From an uncultured Collinsella sp. (GTDB lineage Bacteria > Actinomycetota > Coriobacteriia > Coriobacteriales > Coriobacteriaceae), in assembly GCA_902476475.1 (NCBI GenBank), contig CABSDO010000020.1, forward strand, positions 1 to 22,954: 22,954 bases of DNA, in the 5' to 3' direction. The notes beneath the pieces are model-generated. The model saw only the letters and a program-made list of their open reading frames with translations, was not told the DNA's origin and searched no databases. Every line of letters begins with the position of its first letter. Positions within the stretch are counted from its first letter, which is position 1. This document shows, piece after piece, positions 7,653 through 14,596 of the stretch. The translations under genes and the position numbers were made by a program.

Positions 7653-7715
7653 CGTTTTTGCTCCTTGCCCGCGCTCTTTGATTCCGCCTATTCCACCTTG
7701 TTAGGACTTATACAC

Positions 7716-9086
7716 ATGGACCAGGGTTCTGTACGCGATATCCTTGCCGGTAAAACCTACTTTATCCGCACCTTTGGCTGCCAGATGAATCAGCACGACT
7801 CCGAGCGCGTGAGTGGCCTGCTCGACTCGTATGGCTGCCTTATGGCGCTCGATCCGGAGCATGCTGACATTGTCGTGTTCATGACGTGCTGCGTTCGAGA
7901 GGCCGCTGACACCCGTCTGTACGGTCAGTGCAACTCTTGTAAGAGCCTCCCGCCTTCACCCTCGGGCAAGCGCGTGGTCGCCGTGGGCGGCTGCATCGCG
8001 CAGCGCGACGGCGAGGGCCTGCTCACCAATGTCGATAACGTCAATGTTATCTTTGGCACGCATTCTATCGCGCATGTTGCCGAGCTCATTGCCGAGGCAT
8101 TCATGGACGGCAAACGTCATATTCGCACCAATGAGCACGAGGACACGGATGCTATGAGCATGCCGTGGCATCGTGAGACCCAGTATCACGCCTGGGTCCC
8201 CATTATGACGGGCTGTAATAACTTCTGCACCTATTGCATCGTGCCGTATGTGCGCGGTCGCGAAAAGAGCCGCCCTTTCGAGGAAATTGTCGACGAGGTC
8301 ACCGGGCTCGTACGCCAGGGCGTGCGTGAGGTCACGCTTCTGGGTCAAAACGTCAACTCCTATGGTCGCGATCTGTTTGGTAAGCCGCGCTTTGCCGACC
8401 TTTTGCGCGCCGTGGGCGATACGGGTGTAGAGCGTATTTTCTTTACTTCCTCGCATCCCAAAGACCTGCTGCCGGAGACTATCGACGCTATGGCCGAGAC
8501 GCCTGCCGTCATGCCGCAGCTGCACTTGGCAGTTCAGTCGGGCTCGACGCGCATCCTTAAAGAGATGAACCGTCGCTATACGCGCGAGGATTATCTGGGG
8601 CTTGTCGATCGCATCCGCAATCGCATGCCCGATATCGCGCTTTCGACCGATATCATCGTGGGCTTCCCCGGCGAGACCGAGGAAGACTTTGAGCAGACGC
8701 TCTCGCTTGCCGAGACGGTCCGTTATGCTCAGGCCTATACGTTTATCTACTCCAAGCGCGCCGGTACTCCGGCCGCCGAGATTGACGATCCCACGCCGCA
8801 TGAGGTGATTCTTGAGCGCTTCAACCGTCTGGTGGAGGTTATCGAGACCACAGCGCACGAGTATAACCAGGGTGAGCTCCACACCGTTGTGCCGGCGCTT
8901 ATTGAGGGTACGAGCAAAAAGAATGACGCGATGCTGCTGGGCAAGAGTCCTAAGAATCAGACTGTTCATGCACCGATTCCCGAGGGCTACAGCATCGATC
9001 AGTTGATTGGCAAGATTGTCGATGTTGACGTCGACGTTGCCAAGACGTGGTATCTGTCCGGATCCGTTGTGGGCGAGCCGCGCTAA
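7716..9086 (+). CDS. miaB: tRNA-2-methylthio-N6-dimethylallyladenosine synthase MiaB
   Basis: MiaB is a radical-SAM enzyme that adds the 2-methylthio group to i6A37 of tRNAs reading UNN codons. The 456-residue protein has an N-terminal UPF0004 domain with cluster cysteines in TFGCQMNQHDSERV, MTCCVREA and AVGGCIAQ (C22, C58, C93). The radical-SAM motif is MTGCNNFCTYCIVPYVRGRE (C167, C171, C174), and a TRAM domain lies at the C-terminus. The second cysteine block reads TCCVRE instead of the common TCSVRE. ATG 7716 has an AGGA 9 bases upstream; longer TTG starts (7665, 7699) lack a comparable site. The miaA start overlaps its stop, placing two steps of ms2i6A synthesis in one unit. Confidence 0.95.
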   Translation: MDQGSVRDILAGKTYFIRTFGCQMNQHDSERVSGLLDSYGCLMALDPEHADIVVFMTCCVREAADTRLYGQCNSCKSLPPSPSGKRVVAVGGCIAQRDGEGLLTNVDNVNVIFGTHSIAHVAELIAEAFMDGKRHIRTNEHEDTDAMSMPWHRETQYHAWVPIMTGCNNFCTYCIVPYVRGREKSRPFEEIVDEVTGLVRQGVREVTLLGQNVNSYGRDLFGKPRFADLLRAVGDTGVERIFFTSSHPKDLLPETIDAMAETPAVMPQLHLAVQSGSTRILKEMNRRYTREDYLGLVDRIRNRMPDIALSTDIIVGFPGETEEDFEQTLSLAETVRYAQAYTFIYSKRAGTPAAEIDDPTPHEVILERFNRLVEVIETTAHEYNQGELHTVVPALIEGTSKKNDAMLLGKSPKNQTVHAPIPEGYSIDQLIGKIVDVDVDVAKTWYLSGSVVGEPR

Positions 9087-10024
9087 TGATTTCTTCCGGG
9101 GCAGGTCTTTCCGCCGTTGCGATTGTCGGTCCGACTGCGGTTGGCAAAAGTGATGTCGCAGATCGTTTGGCGTCTCGCCTTTCGTCCGAAGTGCTGTCGT
9201 GTGACGCGATGCAAATATATCGAGGTATGGATATCGGCACTGCCAAGATGGCACCCGAGGAATGCACGGCGCCTCTACGCCTGGTCGATATTGTTGAACC
9301 GGGCGTTGCATATTCTGCAGCGTTGTATCAGGCAGACGCTCGTGTACATGTTGAGCGCTTGCTGGGCGAGGGCCGCCTACCGGTGTTTTGCGGGGGCACG
9401 GGCTTGTATCTCAAGGCGGCCCTGGATGAGATGGATTTTCCCTCGGGCGAACTTGAGGACGATCGCCGCGCGGGGTATCAGGAGCTTGCCGAGCGCATTG
9501 GCGAGGAAGCGCTACACGCGCTGCTTGCTGAGCGTGACCCCGAGTCCGCTGCGGTCATCCATCCCCATAATGTTCGTCGTGTGATTCGCGCGCTCGAAAT
9601 GCACGATGACGGTGTGTCCTACGCGCAGCAAAAGTCGCAGTTTAGTGTTCCGCGCGAGCATTATCACGCTCTGTGGTTTGGATTGATGCGTAATCGCGAG
9701 GCGCTTTACGAGCGTATTAACCTACGCGTCGATCTGATGTTTGAGCAGGGTCTTATTGATGAGGTTCGCGGTCTTATGGACCAGGGGCTGAGAGATGCCC
9801 TGACTTCGATGCAAGCGATTGGCTATAAAGAGATTATCGATGCCTTTGACGGCGTGATTTCCATGGATGAGGCTCGCGAACTCATCAAGATGCGTTCGCG
9901 TCGCTATGCCAAGCGTCAGCTTTCGTGGTTTAAACGCGATGACCGCATCGTGTGGTTCGACATGGACGAGTTTACGATCGATGAGGTCGTTGAGGATATC
10001 CTTCACCGTATCGAGGCGGCCTAA
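9086..10024 (+). CDS. miaA: tRNA dimethylallyltransferase MiaA
   Basis: MiaA transfers a dimethylallyl group to N6 of A37 in tRNAs, making the i6A substrate of MiaB. The 312-residue protein has the P-loop GPTAVGKS (15-22), LSCDAMQIYRGMDIGTAKM, the PRPP-like FCGGTGLYLKA block, HPHNVRRVIRALE, and a C-terminal LIKMRSRRYAKRQLSWFK. The start ATG shares its first base with the miaB TAA stop (TA-ATG), and the stop overlaps the hflX start in the same way. In-frame GTG codons further upstream would lie inside miaB and have no ribosome-binding site. The substrate enzyme sits directly behind the modifying enzyme, so the pathway is complete in two adjacent genes. Confidence 0.95.
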   Translation: MISSGAGLSAVAIVGPTAVGKSDVADRLASRLSSEVLSCDAMQIYRGMDIGTAKMAPEECTAPLRLVDIVEPGVAYSAALYQADARVHVERLLGEGRLPVFCGGTGLYLKAALDEMDFPSGELEDDRRAGYQELAERIGEEALHALLAERDPESAAVIHPHNVRRVIRALEMHDDGVSYAQQKSQFSVPREHYHALWFGLMRNREALYERINLRVDLMFEQGLIDEVRGLMDQGLRDALTSMQAIGYKEIIDAFDGVISMDEARELIKMRSRRYAKRQLSWFKRDDRIVWFDMDEFTIDEVVEDILHRIEAA

Positions 10025-11313
10025 TGGCTCGATTTCCCCTCGTTCCCACGGCGCCTGAGCCCGAACGTGCCGTTCTTGTCGGAGTTGAGTGGCGCGATAA
10101 CGCCTGGCCGCTTGATCGTTCGCTTGACGAGCTTGAGCGCCTGGCCCATACGGCTGGCGCCCAGTGCGTGGCGCGTTTGTCACAACGTCTGGTTAAGCCG
10201 TATCCAAAATCGTTTATCGGCTCCGGAAAGGTTGAGGAGCTTTGCGGGCTCGTACATCGTATGGATGCCGATGTTGTTATCTTCGACGACGATTTAACGC
10301 CCTCGCAGCAGTCGTATCTTGAGAAAGCCGTGGGCGAACCGGTTAAGATTATCGATCGCACGGCGTTGATTCTCGATATCTTTGGCCTGCACGCTCAGAC
10401 CCGTGAGGGCCGTCTGCAGGTGCAGCTAGCCCAATTGCAGTATCTGTTGCCCCGCTTGCGCGGTATGTGGAGCCATCTTGCTAAAGAGCAGACACGCGGT
10501 GGCATTGGCTCGCGCTTTGGCCAGGGCGAAAGCCAGCTCGAGGTTGACCGACGTTTGATTCGCAACAAGATTGCCGCGCTTCGTCGTGAGCTTAAGCAGG
10601 TCGAACAGCGCCGCGATGTCCAGTCAAAGAGTCGTATCGAGTCGCCGGCGTTTCGCGTGGCGTTGGCTGGCTATACCAATGCCGGTAAGTCGACGTTACT
10701 TAATCGCCTGACTGGGTCTACGGTGCTTTCGCAGGACAAATTGTTTGCCACGCTCGATCCGACGACGCGCTCGTATCGCTTGCCCGGTGGTCGTGGTATG
10801 ACCATTACCGATACCGTTGGCTTTATTCAAAAGCTGCCGCACGGTCTCGTTGATGCCTTTAAGTCCACGCTGTCTGAGGTCCTTGGTGCCGACCTGGTCC
10901 TTAAAGTTGTGGATGCCTCTGACGAGGACTACGAGCGCCAACTCGAGGCAGTCGATCGCGTTCTTGACGAGATCGGTGCCGGTGAGCGTTTGACGCTTAC
11001 GGTGTTCAATAAAATTGACCTACTCGATAGCGTTGATCGATTGAGTTTCCGTCGTCGCTATCCCGAGGCCGTGCTGTTCTCGGCCCAAACGGGCGAGGGG
11101 CTCGACGATCTCGTCGACCGTATTGCTCGTGAGGCAGCTGCCACCGATGTGTTGCTCTCCGCTGATATCCCGTATCGCGAGGGCGCCCTCATTACGCTGG
11201 TGCATGAGCAGGGAACCCTTCTGCATGAGGAATATCTAGAGGACGGCGTTCGCATTGTGGCAAAGATGCCGGCCCGAATCGCGCCGCGTCTTGAGCGCTA
11301 TCGTACGGAATAA
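10024..11313 (+). CDS. hflX: GTPase HflX
   Basis: HflX is a ribosome-associated GTPase that splits stalled 70S ribosomes, notably under heat stress, and can act in ribosome rescue. The 429-residue protein has the HflX N-terminal domain (KPYPKSFIGSGKVEEL, TRGGIGSRFGQGESQLEVDRR) followed by a coiled linker. The G domain shows P-loop GYTNAGKST, G3 DTVGFIQKLPHGLVDAFKST and G4 FNKIDLLD. Its start overlaps the miaA stop. Its last 16 bases overlap the convergent DUF1624 gene on the minus strand, so no room remains for an intergenic terminator. The miaA-hflX pairing is widespread in bacteria. Confidence 0.95.
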   Translation: MARFPLVPTAPEPERAVLVGVEWRDNAWPLDRSLDELERLAHTAGAQCVARLSQRLVKPYPKSFIGSGKVEELCGLVHRMDADVVIFDDDLTPSQQSYLEKAVGEPVKIIDRTALILDIFGLHAQTREGRLQVQLAQLQYLLPRLRGMWSHLAKEQTRGGIGSRFGQGESQLEVDRRLIRNKIAALRRELKQVEQRRDVQSKSRIESPAFRVALAGYTNAGKSTLLNRLTGSTVLSQDKLFATLDPTTRSYRLPGGRGMTITDTVGFIQKLPHGLVDAFKSTLSEVLGADLVLKVVDASDEDYERQLEAVDRVLDEIGAGERLTLTVFNKIDLLDSVDRLSFRRRYPEAVLFSAQTGEGLDDLVDRIAREAAATDVLLSADIPYREGALITLVHEQGTLLHEEYLEDGVRIVAKMPARIAPRLERYRTE

Positions 11314-12002
11314 ACGAGCTCTAGCACGCCTAGAATGACAGGCTGATGGAGCAGGTAGAACGGTAAGGCATGCCGACCGAGGACTGCGAGTTCCGGGATG
11401 GGATTGGCGTATGCCCATGCTGGCGCTTCAAGGCTTGATGCTTGTGCTGCTTGGGCAGCAAAAAAGCCGGTAAGGTACATAAAGACAAACGGAATGAGCG
11501 GATAGTAGTCTCCCGAAACAAAACCCGGGCCCGGGAATCCAAGCCATGCCAGGTAGGGGAGTGGGTAGACCGCTTTTGGAATGCCCCAGGTTAGGGCAAA
11601 AAGAACAAGGCACGCTGCGATGCCCCACGAGCCCGGTATTTTTTGAAGTAACGGACGGGTGAGTGCAACCACTGCGGTGCACGCCGCCATGCAATAAATG
11701 ATGCCAAAGTTTACCGAATCGTCGACTGATACCAGTGTAGTTGCAATCCATACGACCAAAGCTGCGGCCGCGTACTTGAGGGCGCGCTTAACGTTATTAC
11801 GCGAGAGCGTGCACATCCAACCGGCGATAAACAAAAATACCCAGCTGATACTTGCGCGCCAGATATCCTGGAAAACCGTTTCGGTAAACCATGGCATATC
11901 CCATCCATATAGGTAGGCCAAATCGTAGCAGGCGTGAAAACCTGCCATCGACAGCATCGTAAACCCGCGGACGGTATCAAATATGGTGATGCGTTTTTGC
12001 AT
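11298..12002 (-). CDS. DUF1624/HGSNAT-like multi-pass membrane protein (putative acyltransferase)
   Basis: The 234-residue protein is strongly hydrophobic with about six membrane segments. It begins ITIFDTVRGFTMLSMAGFH, then ACYDLAYLYGW, WVFLFIAGW and a late LPFYLLHQPVILGVLE. This resembles the catalytic domain of heparan-alpha-glucosaminide N-acetyltransferase (DUF1624), whose members carry an acetyl-transferring histidine; candidates here are the H in AGFHACYDL and in LLHQP. The substrate is unknown; a cell-envelope sugar is possible. Its ATG overlaps the lexA stop (TA-ATG), so it is translationally coupled to lexA and probably shares its SOS control. Its 3' end overlaps hflX by 16 bases. 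Confidence 0.75.
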   Translation of the reverse strand: MQKRITIFDTVRGFTMLSMAGFHACYDLAYLYGWDMPWFTETVFQDIWRASISWVFLFIAGWMCTLSRNNVKRALKYAAAALVVWIATTLVSVDDSVNFGIIYCMAACTAVVALTRPLLQKIPGSWGIAACLVLFALTWGIPKAVYPLPYLAWLGFPGPGFVSGDYYPLIPFVFMYLTGFFAAQAAQASSLEAPAWAYANPIPELAVLGRHALPFYLLHQPVILGVLELVYSVR

Positions 12003-12646
12003 TACGAGAACCGGCGCATTAAACCGACAACTTTACCCAAAATAACGGGGTTCGTCGCGTAGATGGGCTCCATAGTGTCGTTCTCGGGCTGCAGGCGCAC
12101 GCGCCCCTGCTCCTTGTAGAACGTCTTGACAGTCGCCGAGCCATCGATCATAGCCACGACGATTTCGCCGTTCATCGCGCTCTTTTGCTCGCGAACGATA
12201 ATGTAGTCACCGTTGTAGATGCCGACATTGATCATTGAGCTGCCGTGCACTTCAAGGATAAAGGAGCCCTGGTCTGTGGCGATTTCGGTCGGGATGGTAA
12301 AGGTGTCCTCGATATTTTGTTCGGCCAGAATGGGAATCCCAGCCGCGACGCGACCGACGAGCGGCAGCGAGACCGTTCCGCGGGGCGCCGTGGGTTCATC
12401 GGATTTGGAAATCGAGACAGAGGATCCGTCCTCATCAAAGAGCTCTAGGGCGCGAGGCTTGGTGGCATCGCGCTTGAGCAGTCCTCGAGCCTCCAGGGCA
12501 GAGAGATGAGCATGCACCGTGCTGGGGGAGGAGAGGCCTACGGCCGATGCCATCTCGCGCACACTGGGCGGATAGCCCTTCTCCTGCTGATATTCCTTGA
12601 TGAAATCGTAAATCTGCTGCTGACGCTTGGTAATTTTGCGAGCCAT
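12002..12646 (-). CDS. lexA: SOS repressor LexA
   Basis: LexA represses DNA-damage genes and is inactivated by RecA-stimulated self-cleavage. The 214-residue protein has a winged helix-turn-helix (PPSVREMASAVGLSSPSTVHAHL, about 26-48). The Ala-Gly cleavage site lies in GRVAAGIP (A102-G103), the catalytic serine in HGSSM (S137) and the lysine in ATVKTF (K174). All are intact, so it should be self-cleavable. ATG 12646 is chosen because AGAGGA lies about 8 bases upstream and the extra N-terminal residues of a longer frame would run through operator DNA. Three LexA boxes lie in the divergent region upstream, implying autoregulation. I could not place its -35/-10 with confidence. Confidence 0.96.
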   Translation of the reverse strand: MARKITKRQQQIYDFIKEYQQEKGYPPSVREMASAVGLSSPSTVHAHLSALEARGLLKRDATKPRALELFDEDGSSVSISKSDEPTAPRGTVSLPLVGRVAAGIPILAEQNIEDTFTIPTEIATDQGSFILEVHGSSMINVGIYNGDYIIVREQKSAMNGEIVVAMIDGSATVKTFYKEQGRVRLQPENDTMEPIYATNPVILGKVVGLMRRFS

Positions 12647-12669
12647 CAGGGGATCCTCTCTGCCAATGT

Positions 12670-12683
12670 CAAACAAATGTTCG
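12670..12683. promoter_or_regulatory. LexA operator 1, proximal to lexA
   Basis: Read on the minus strand this is CGAACATTTGTTTG, fitting CGAAC-N4-GTTYG. It lies 24 bp before the lexA start codon, in the probable 5' leader or initiation region, and should mediate autorepression. Confidence 0.75.
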
Positions 12684-12691
12684 ATTTTTGC

Positions 12692-12719
12692 TTGACAGGA
12701 ACAACTGTTCGAAGATAAT
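12692..12719 (+). promoter_or_regulatory. LexA-controlled promoter of the LysM gene
   Basis: A perfect TTGACA (12692-12697), a 16-bp spacer and GATAAT (12714-12719) form a strong promoter pointing at the LysM gene. The spacer contains LexA operator 2. The predicted leader is about 80 nt. Confidence 0.75.
12698..12711. promoter_or_regulatory. LexA operator 2
   Basis: GGAACAACTGTTCG holds the perfect core GAAC-N4-GTTC. It fills the spacer between the -35 and -10 boxes of the plus-strand promoter for the LysM gene, the same arrangement as at recA. Confidence 0.8.
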
Positions 12720-12725
12720 AATAAC

Positions 12726-12739
12726 CGAACATTCGTTCT
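12726..12739. promoter_or_regulatory. LexA operator 3
   Basis: CGAACATTCGTTCT has the CGAAC-N4-GTTC core. It lies 6 bp past the -10 box of the LysM promoter, over the likely start of transcription. Its centre is exactly 28 bp from operator 2, which is 28 bp from operator 1. Confidence 0.8.
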
Positions 12740-12806
12740 CGCGCTAGACATTTTTGTCCGCGCGGCTTGATAAAACTGTTCTCAGCAAAACACGCGAGAG
12801 GAGAAC

Positions 12807-13259
12807 ATGATGAACGCAACGGATATGGTCCAGGGTAACCTTGCCCTTAAGCTCGAGGCCCCTGCGGCGCCGGCTTTCACGGTTGTCAAAGGCGGCCGAT
12901 CTGGTTTCCAAACACTGCCTGGTAAGCCCTTTCGCAGCCAGTGCGTCGCCACGACTTCGGCCCCCGTTGCCCTGAAGGCCTCGACGATTGTCGCCCTGGC
13001 CGTTGCGTTCACGCTCTTCTTTGTACTTGCTACCTCGATCTTCAGCGCTCGTCACGCCGCATATGCCGAGTCGGCATCTAACGTTACCTTCGAGACCGTC
13101 CGTGTTCAGTCTGGCGATTCCTTGTGGTCGCTTGCCCAGGAGCATCCGATTGACGGTCTTTCCACGCAGGAGACCTCTGATATGATCCGCAACGTCAATC
13201 ACCTGGAGCATGGCTCGCTCGATGCCGGTGCGCATCTTAAAGTTCCCGCACGTTCCTAA
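12807..13259 (+). CDS. Single-pass membrane LysM protein, probable SOS-induced cell-division suppressor (YneA/ChiZ/DivS-like)
   Basis: The 150-residue product has a cytoplasmic N-terminus, one membrane segment (about 57-79, IVALAVAFTLFFVLATSIF) and an extracellular LysM domain (about 95-148, VQSGDSLWSLAQEH ... LKVPA). That is the topology of B. subtilis YneA and mycobacterial ChiZ. Like yneA, chiZ (Rv2719c) and corynebacterial divS, it is divergent from lexA and, as in actinobacteria, is followed by nrdR. Its promoter has one LexA box in the spacer and another at the start site, so DNA damage should induce it. Function is inferred from context and architecture, since small LysM proteins share little sequence. 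GAGGAG at 12798-12803 suits ATG 12810 (6-base spacing) slightly better than ATG 12807, giving 149 residues. Confidence 0.83.
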   Translation: MMNATDMVQGNLALKLEAPAAPAFTVVKGGRSGFQTLPGKPFRSQCVATTSAPVALKASTIVALAVAFTLFFVLATSIFSARHAAYAESASNVTFETVRVQSGDSLWSLAQEHPIDGLSTQETSDMIRNVNHLEHGSLDAGAHLKVPARS

Positions 13260-13273
13260 GATTTACGTACCGT

Positions 13274-13315
13274 CGCATGGTACCCTTGTAATCGTTTTAG
13301 AGGAGGTACCATGCG
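13274..13315 (+). promoter_or_regulatory. Inverted repeat covering the nrdR start codon
   Basis: CGCATGGTACC (13274-13284) is perfectly complementary to GGTACCATGCG (13305-13315). The 11-bp stem would contain the nrdR AUG and the last bases of its Shine-Dalgarno, leaving AGAGGA in the 20-nt loop. In RNA it could restrict nrdR translation. As DNA it could also be a protein-binding palindrome, but it does not resemble known NrdR boxes. Confidence 0.6.
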
Positions 13316-13754
13316 CTGTCCCAAATGCGGCAAGGCACATACCCGCGTCGTAGATTCCCGCATGCAGGAATCTAATAACACCATCAAGCGCCGTCGCGAA
13401 TGCTGCTCATGTAATTATCGCTTTACGACATTTGAGCGTTGTGAAGACCCTATCGAGGTCATTAAGTCAGACGGAACCAGGCAACGGTTCGATCGCAATA
13501 AGCTGCTGGTCGGTTTGATGCGCGCCACGATCAAGCGTGATATCGATACTAAAAAGCTTAACGAGATCATTGACGATATAGAGGTCGAGCTTCGCTCCCG
13601 TACGCTTACGGCCGTTACTTCCCATGAGCTGGGCGACATGGTTCTTAAGCGCTTGGCCAAGATCGATAAAGTGGCCTACATCCGCTTTGCCTCGGTCTAT
13701 CGCGATTTCAAAGACGTCGATGAGTTTCTGCAAGAGCTCGACAAGTTAAGGTGA
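13311..13754 (+). CDS. nrdR: Transcriptional repressor NrdR
   Basis: NrdR is a zinc- and nucleotide-binding repressor of ribonucleotide reductase genes. The 147-residue protein has the N-terminal zinc ribbon MRCPKCGKAHTRVVDSR ... RRRECCSC (C3, C6, C31, C34). An ATP-cone domain follows (about 49-139, VIKSDGTRQRFDRNKLLVG). Length and motifs match the family exactly. An ideal AGGAGGT precedes the ATG by about 3-5 bases, but start codon and site lie inside an 11-bp inverted repeat. It sits 51 bases behind the LysM gene, as in mycobacteria and corynebacteria, and 4 bases before dut. That groups two controls of deoxynucleotide pools. Confidence 0.96.
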   Translation: MRCPKCGKAHTRVVDSRMQESNNTIKRRRECCSCNYRFTTFERCEDPIEVIKSDGTRQRFDRNKLLVGLMRATIKRDIDTKKLNEIIDDIEVELRSRTLTAVTSHELGDMVLKRLAKIDKVAYIRFASVYRDFKDVDEFLQELDKLR

Positions 13755-13758
13755 TTTC

Positions 13759-14202
13759 ATGTCCAACATTACCGTTAACATTAAGCGTCTCGACCCAACC
13801 GTCGAGCTTCCCAAATACGCCCATCCTACGGACGCCGGCCTGGACCTGCGTTCCAACGAGGATTGCATTCTGAAGCCCTTTGAGCGTCGTCTGATCTCCA
13901 CGGGCCTAGCTATCGCCCTGCCCGACGGCTACGCCGGCTTTGTTCAGCCCCGCAGCGGCCTGGCCATTAAGCAAGGCCTGTCCATAGTCAACACTCCTGG
14001 TCTCATCGACGCCTGCTACCGAGGAGAGCTCAAAGTCATCCTCATCAACCTAGACCCCACGAACAACATCCAAATCAACAAAGGCGACCGCATCGCCCAA
14101 CTCGTCATCCAAGAAGTCCCCACGGTCAACCTCGTAGAAGTACAAGAACTAGACGAAACCGACCGAGGCAAAGGAGGCTTCGGCTCCAGCGGCGTAGCTT
14201 AG
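13759..14202 (+). CDS. dut: dUTP diphosphatase (trimeric dUTPase)
   Basis: Dut hydrolyses dUTP to dUMP and pyrophosphate, keeping uracil out of DNA and supplying dTMP synthesis. The 147-residue protein shows all five trimeric dUTPase motifs: DAGLDLRS, PRSGLA, GLIDACYRGE, KGDRIAQLVI and the C-terminal RGKGGFGSSG. It starts 4 bases after nrdR. The final roughly 60 codons differ from the rest in base use: every Gln there is CAA, every Glu GAA and the strand is poor in G and T, unlike the CAG/GAG-rich neighbours. The reading frame and motifs stay intact, so the protein should be functional. Confidence 0.95.
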   Translation: MSNITVNIKRLDPTVELPKYAHPTDAGLDLRSNEDCILKPFERRLISTGLAIALPDGYAGFVQPRSGLAIKQGLSIVNTPGLIDACYRGELKVILINLDPTNNIQINKGDRIAQLVIQEVPTVNLVEVQELDETDRGKGGFGSSGVA

Positions 14203-14219
14203 GGGCGCTCGTATCCCTC

Positions 14220-14324
14220 CCGCCCGCCTCTCCCACATATCATTCCATGCTCAAACATTCTCGCTTCGCTTCGCTCGCTGCGAAACTGCGCGTGGAACGA
14301 TATAGGTAAGCCCCGGGCGGGCGG
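14220..14324. repeat. Palindromic repeat element, copy A
   Basis: Outer arms CCGCCCGCC (14220-14228) and GGCGGGCGG (14316-14324) pair perfectly. Inner arms 14237-14250 and 14290-14303 pair over 14 bp with two wobbles. The core 14248-14292 is the inverse of the core of copy B at 14517-14552, except for extra GCGAA-type units. No gene lies here. The copy starts 17 bases after the dut stop. Confidence 0.7.
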
Positions 14325-14359
14325 CTACTCGCTTGAAAATAATAATCATTCTTTCTGAT

Positions 14360-14402
14360 AAGCCGATGCGACAAAGGGTTGGATCCTTTGTCGCATCGGC
14401 TT
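14360..14402. terminator. Strong hairpin between the convergent dut and glycosyltransferase genes
   Basis: A perfect 18-bp stem (AAGCCGATGCGACAAAGG and its complement) has a 7-nt loop. On the plus strand TCTTTATTTT follows after a few bases, so it should stop transcripts from dut. It may also work on the opposite strand, though the U-tract there is poor. Confidence 0.75.
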
Positions 14403-14482
14403 GCTGTATCTTTATTTTCCGGTTTCGCCTTTGCAGGTTCTAGTGGTGGGGAATCTGGTATATCTGCTAGTACGTTAACGCA

Positions 14483-14583
14483 GCTTACCTGTGGGAGGCC
14501 CCTATACATCGTCCCGCGCGCAGTTTCGCAGCGCAGCGAGAATGTTTGAGCACGGGATGATATATAGGCCCCCACAGGCAAGC
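14483..14583. repeat. Palindromic repeat element, copy B (inverted relative to A)
   Basis: Outer arms 14483-14495 and 14571-14583 (GCTTACCTGTGGG against CCCACAGGCAAGC) pair with one mismatch. Inner arms ATCGTCCCG and CGGGATGAT pair with one wobble. The core CGCGCAGTTTCGCAGC ... GAGAATGTTTGAGCA (14517-14552) matches the reverse complement of copy A. It ends 13 bases before the glycosyltransferase stop. Confidence 0.7.
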
Positions 14584-14596
14584 GGACAGTCCGAAG

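Noticed and set aside
7956..9311. A 451-codon open frame on the minus strand
   Set aside because: It is antisense to miaB and the start of miaA, with no ribosome-binding site or recognisable domain.
14203..14596. Intergenic block considered as a tRNA or other structured RNA gene
   Set aside because: There is no cloverleaf or T-loop consensus. The structure is explained by a terminator and two inverted palindromic repeats.
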